32,107 nt of DNA from UBA920 sp038257015 (GTDB lineage: Bacteria; Patescibacteriota; Doudnabacteria; UBA920): contig JBBSJS010000005.1 in NCBI GenBank assembly GCA_038257015.1, forward strand, positions 1 to 32,107. Direction: 5' to 3'. This document shows positions 31,402 through 32,107 of this stretch, in pieces. Position 1 is the stretch's first letter; the number at the start of each line of letters is the position of its first letter. The notes under the pieces are model-generated. The model searched no databases, was not told the origin of the DNA, and was given only the letters and a program-made list of their open reading frames with translations. A program made the translations under genes and the position numbers.

Positions 31402-32107
31402 TAAAGAAAGCGTAACAGCTCACTGGTCAAGCGATCCTGCGCCGACAATATATAGGGGCTAAGCTAGGTACCGAAGACGTGGATCGTAATTTAATTTATT
31501 ATTTTACGGTGGTAGAGGAGTGTTGTGTACCGGGTTGAAGCGGTATCCGTAAGGAACCGTGGACTGTACACAAGTAAGAATGTAGGAATAAGTAATATAT
31601 ATAGGGGTGAGAATCCCCTTCGCCGAATATCCAAGGTTTCCTGGGCAACGATCGTCGTCCCAGGGTTAGTCGAGCCTAAGAGTGGGCCTCAAGAGGTCCA
31701 CCCGATGGAAAACAGGGTTGATATTCCCTGACCACCATATAGTTATCTAAGGCGGGACGCATCATGGTAGCCTAATCGTACTGTGAGTATGTACGTCGCT
31801 GTATCCGTAGGCTGAGTGCTATGGCAAATCCGAGCATTCTATGGCAGCTGTTTGCTTTTAGTAAACAATTGCCTGTAAAGTCGAAGATATGGAGAAAGCT
31901 CGCAAGAGCAATTTGGGTGAACCAAGGTGCCAAGAAAAGCGTCGTAGTCACGCTATATGGTGTCCGTACCGCAAACCGACACAGGTGGATGAGGAGAGAA
32001 TCCTAAGGCGTCCGGATCAATGTTCGTTAAGGAACTCGGCAAAACAGCAGGTGTACCTTCGGTATATACCTTGCCTGTTTGCATGCTGGGTAAATGGAAA
32101 TTATAAA

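Overview
The window looks like chromosomal DNA of a small, AT-rich bacterium of the Candidate Phyla Radiation (Patescibacteria). This placement is an inference. It rests on small membrane proteins of types I associate with that group, a complete type IV pilus locus beside almost no metabolism, near-absence of Shine-Dalgarno sequences, several promoters that appear to make leaderless mRNAs, and a 23S rRNA with extra expansion segments. TGA is used as a stop and Trp is read from TGG, so the standard bacterial code applies.

Left part (1-7290): the C-terminal end of a very long phage-fibre-like surface protein; a small anchored coiled-coil protein; a secreted M23 metallopeptidase, the only gene here with a textbook ribosome-binding site; a 59-residue membrane peptide; and a membrane-anchored CAP-domain protein. 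Each is a separate unit with its own terminator, and several have clear promoters. These look like cell-envelope or surface-interaction functions.

Minus-strand tRNA cluster (7403-8168): tRNA-Ile(GAU), a small two-helix membrane protein gene and tRNA-Ala(UGC), ending at an intrinsic terminator. Three related hairpin elements lie upstream of or between these genes. Their stems covary, and their wobble pairs form only in RNA made from the minus strand.

Type IV pilus locus (8482-26614): pilM, pilN, pilO, a small anchored protein, pilB, a degenerate receiver-domain protein, pilT and pilC form one tightly packed operon. Two nearly identical-headed major pilins follow, each with its own promoter and each closed by a terminator. 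A glycosylation/polysaccharide block sits inside the locus: an O-antigen-ligase-like protein with a tetratricopeptide-like tail, two methyltransferases, a family 2 glycosyltransferase and a polyprenyl-phosphate sugar-1-phosphate transferase. Then come a pilin-like protein with the prepilin peptidase, and an operon of four minor pseudopilin-like proteins ending in an acylphosphatase-like protein. Together these would build, power, process and possibly glycosylate a retractile pilus.

Right part (26625-32107): a converging LysM membrane protein, NAD-dependent DNA ligase (ligA), an 890-base structured gene-free region with a candidate promoter, a possible attenuator and two inverted repeats, and then the first roughly 2,050 bases of 23S rRNA, running off the window. 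No 16S rRNA precedes the 23S gene. The tRNA-Ile/tRNA-Ala pair usually found between 16S and 23S lies 22 kb away on the other strand.
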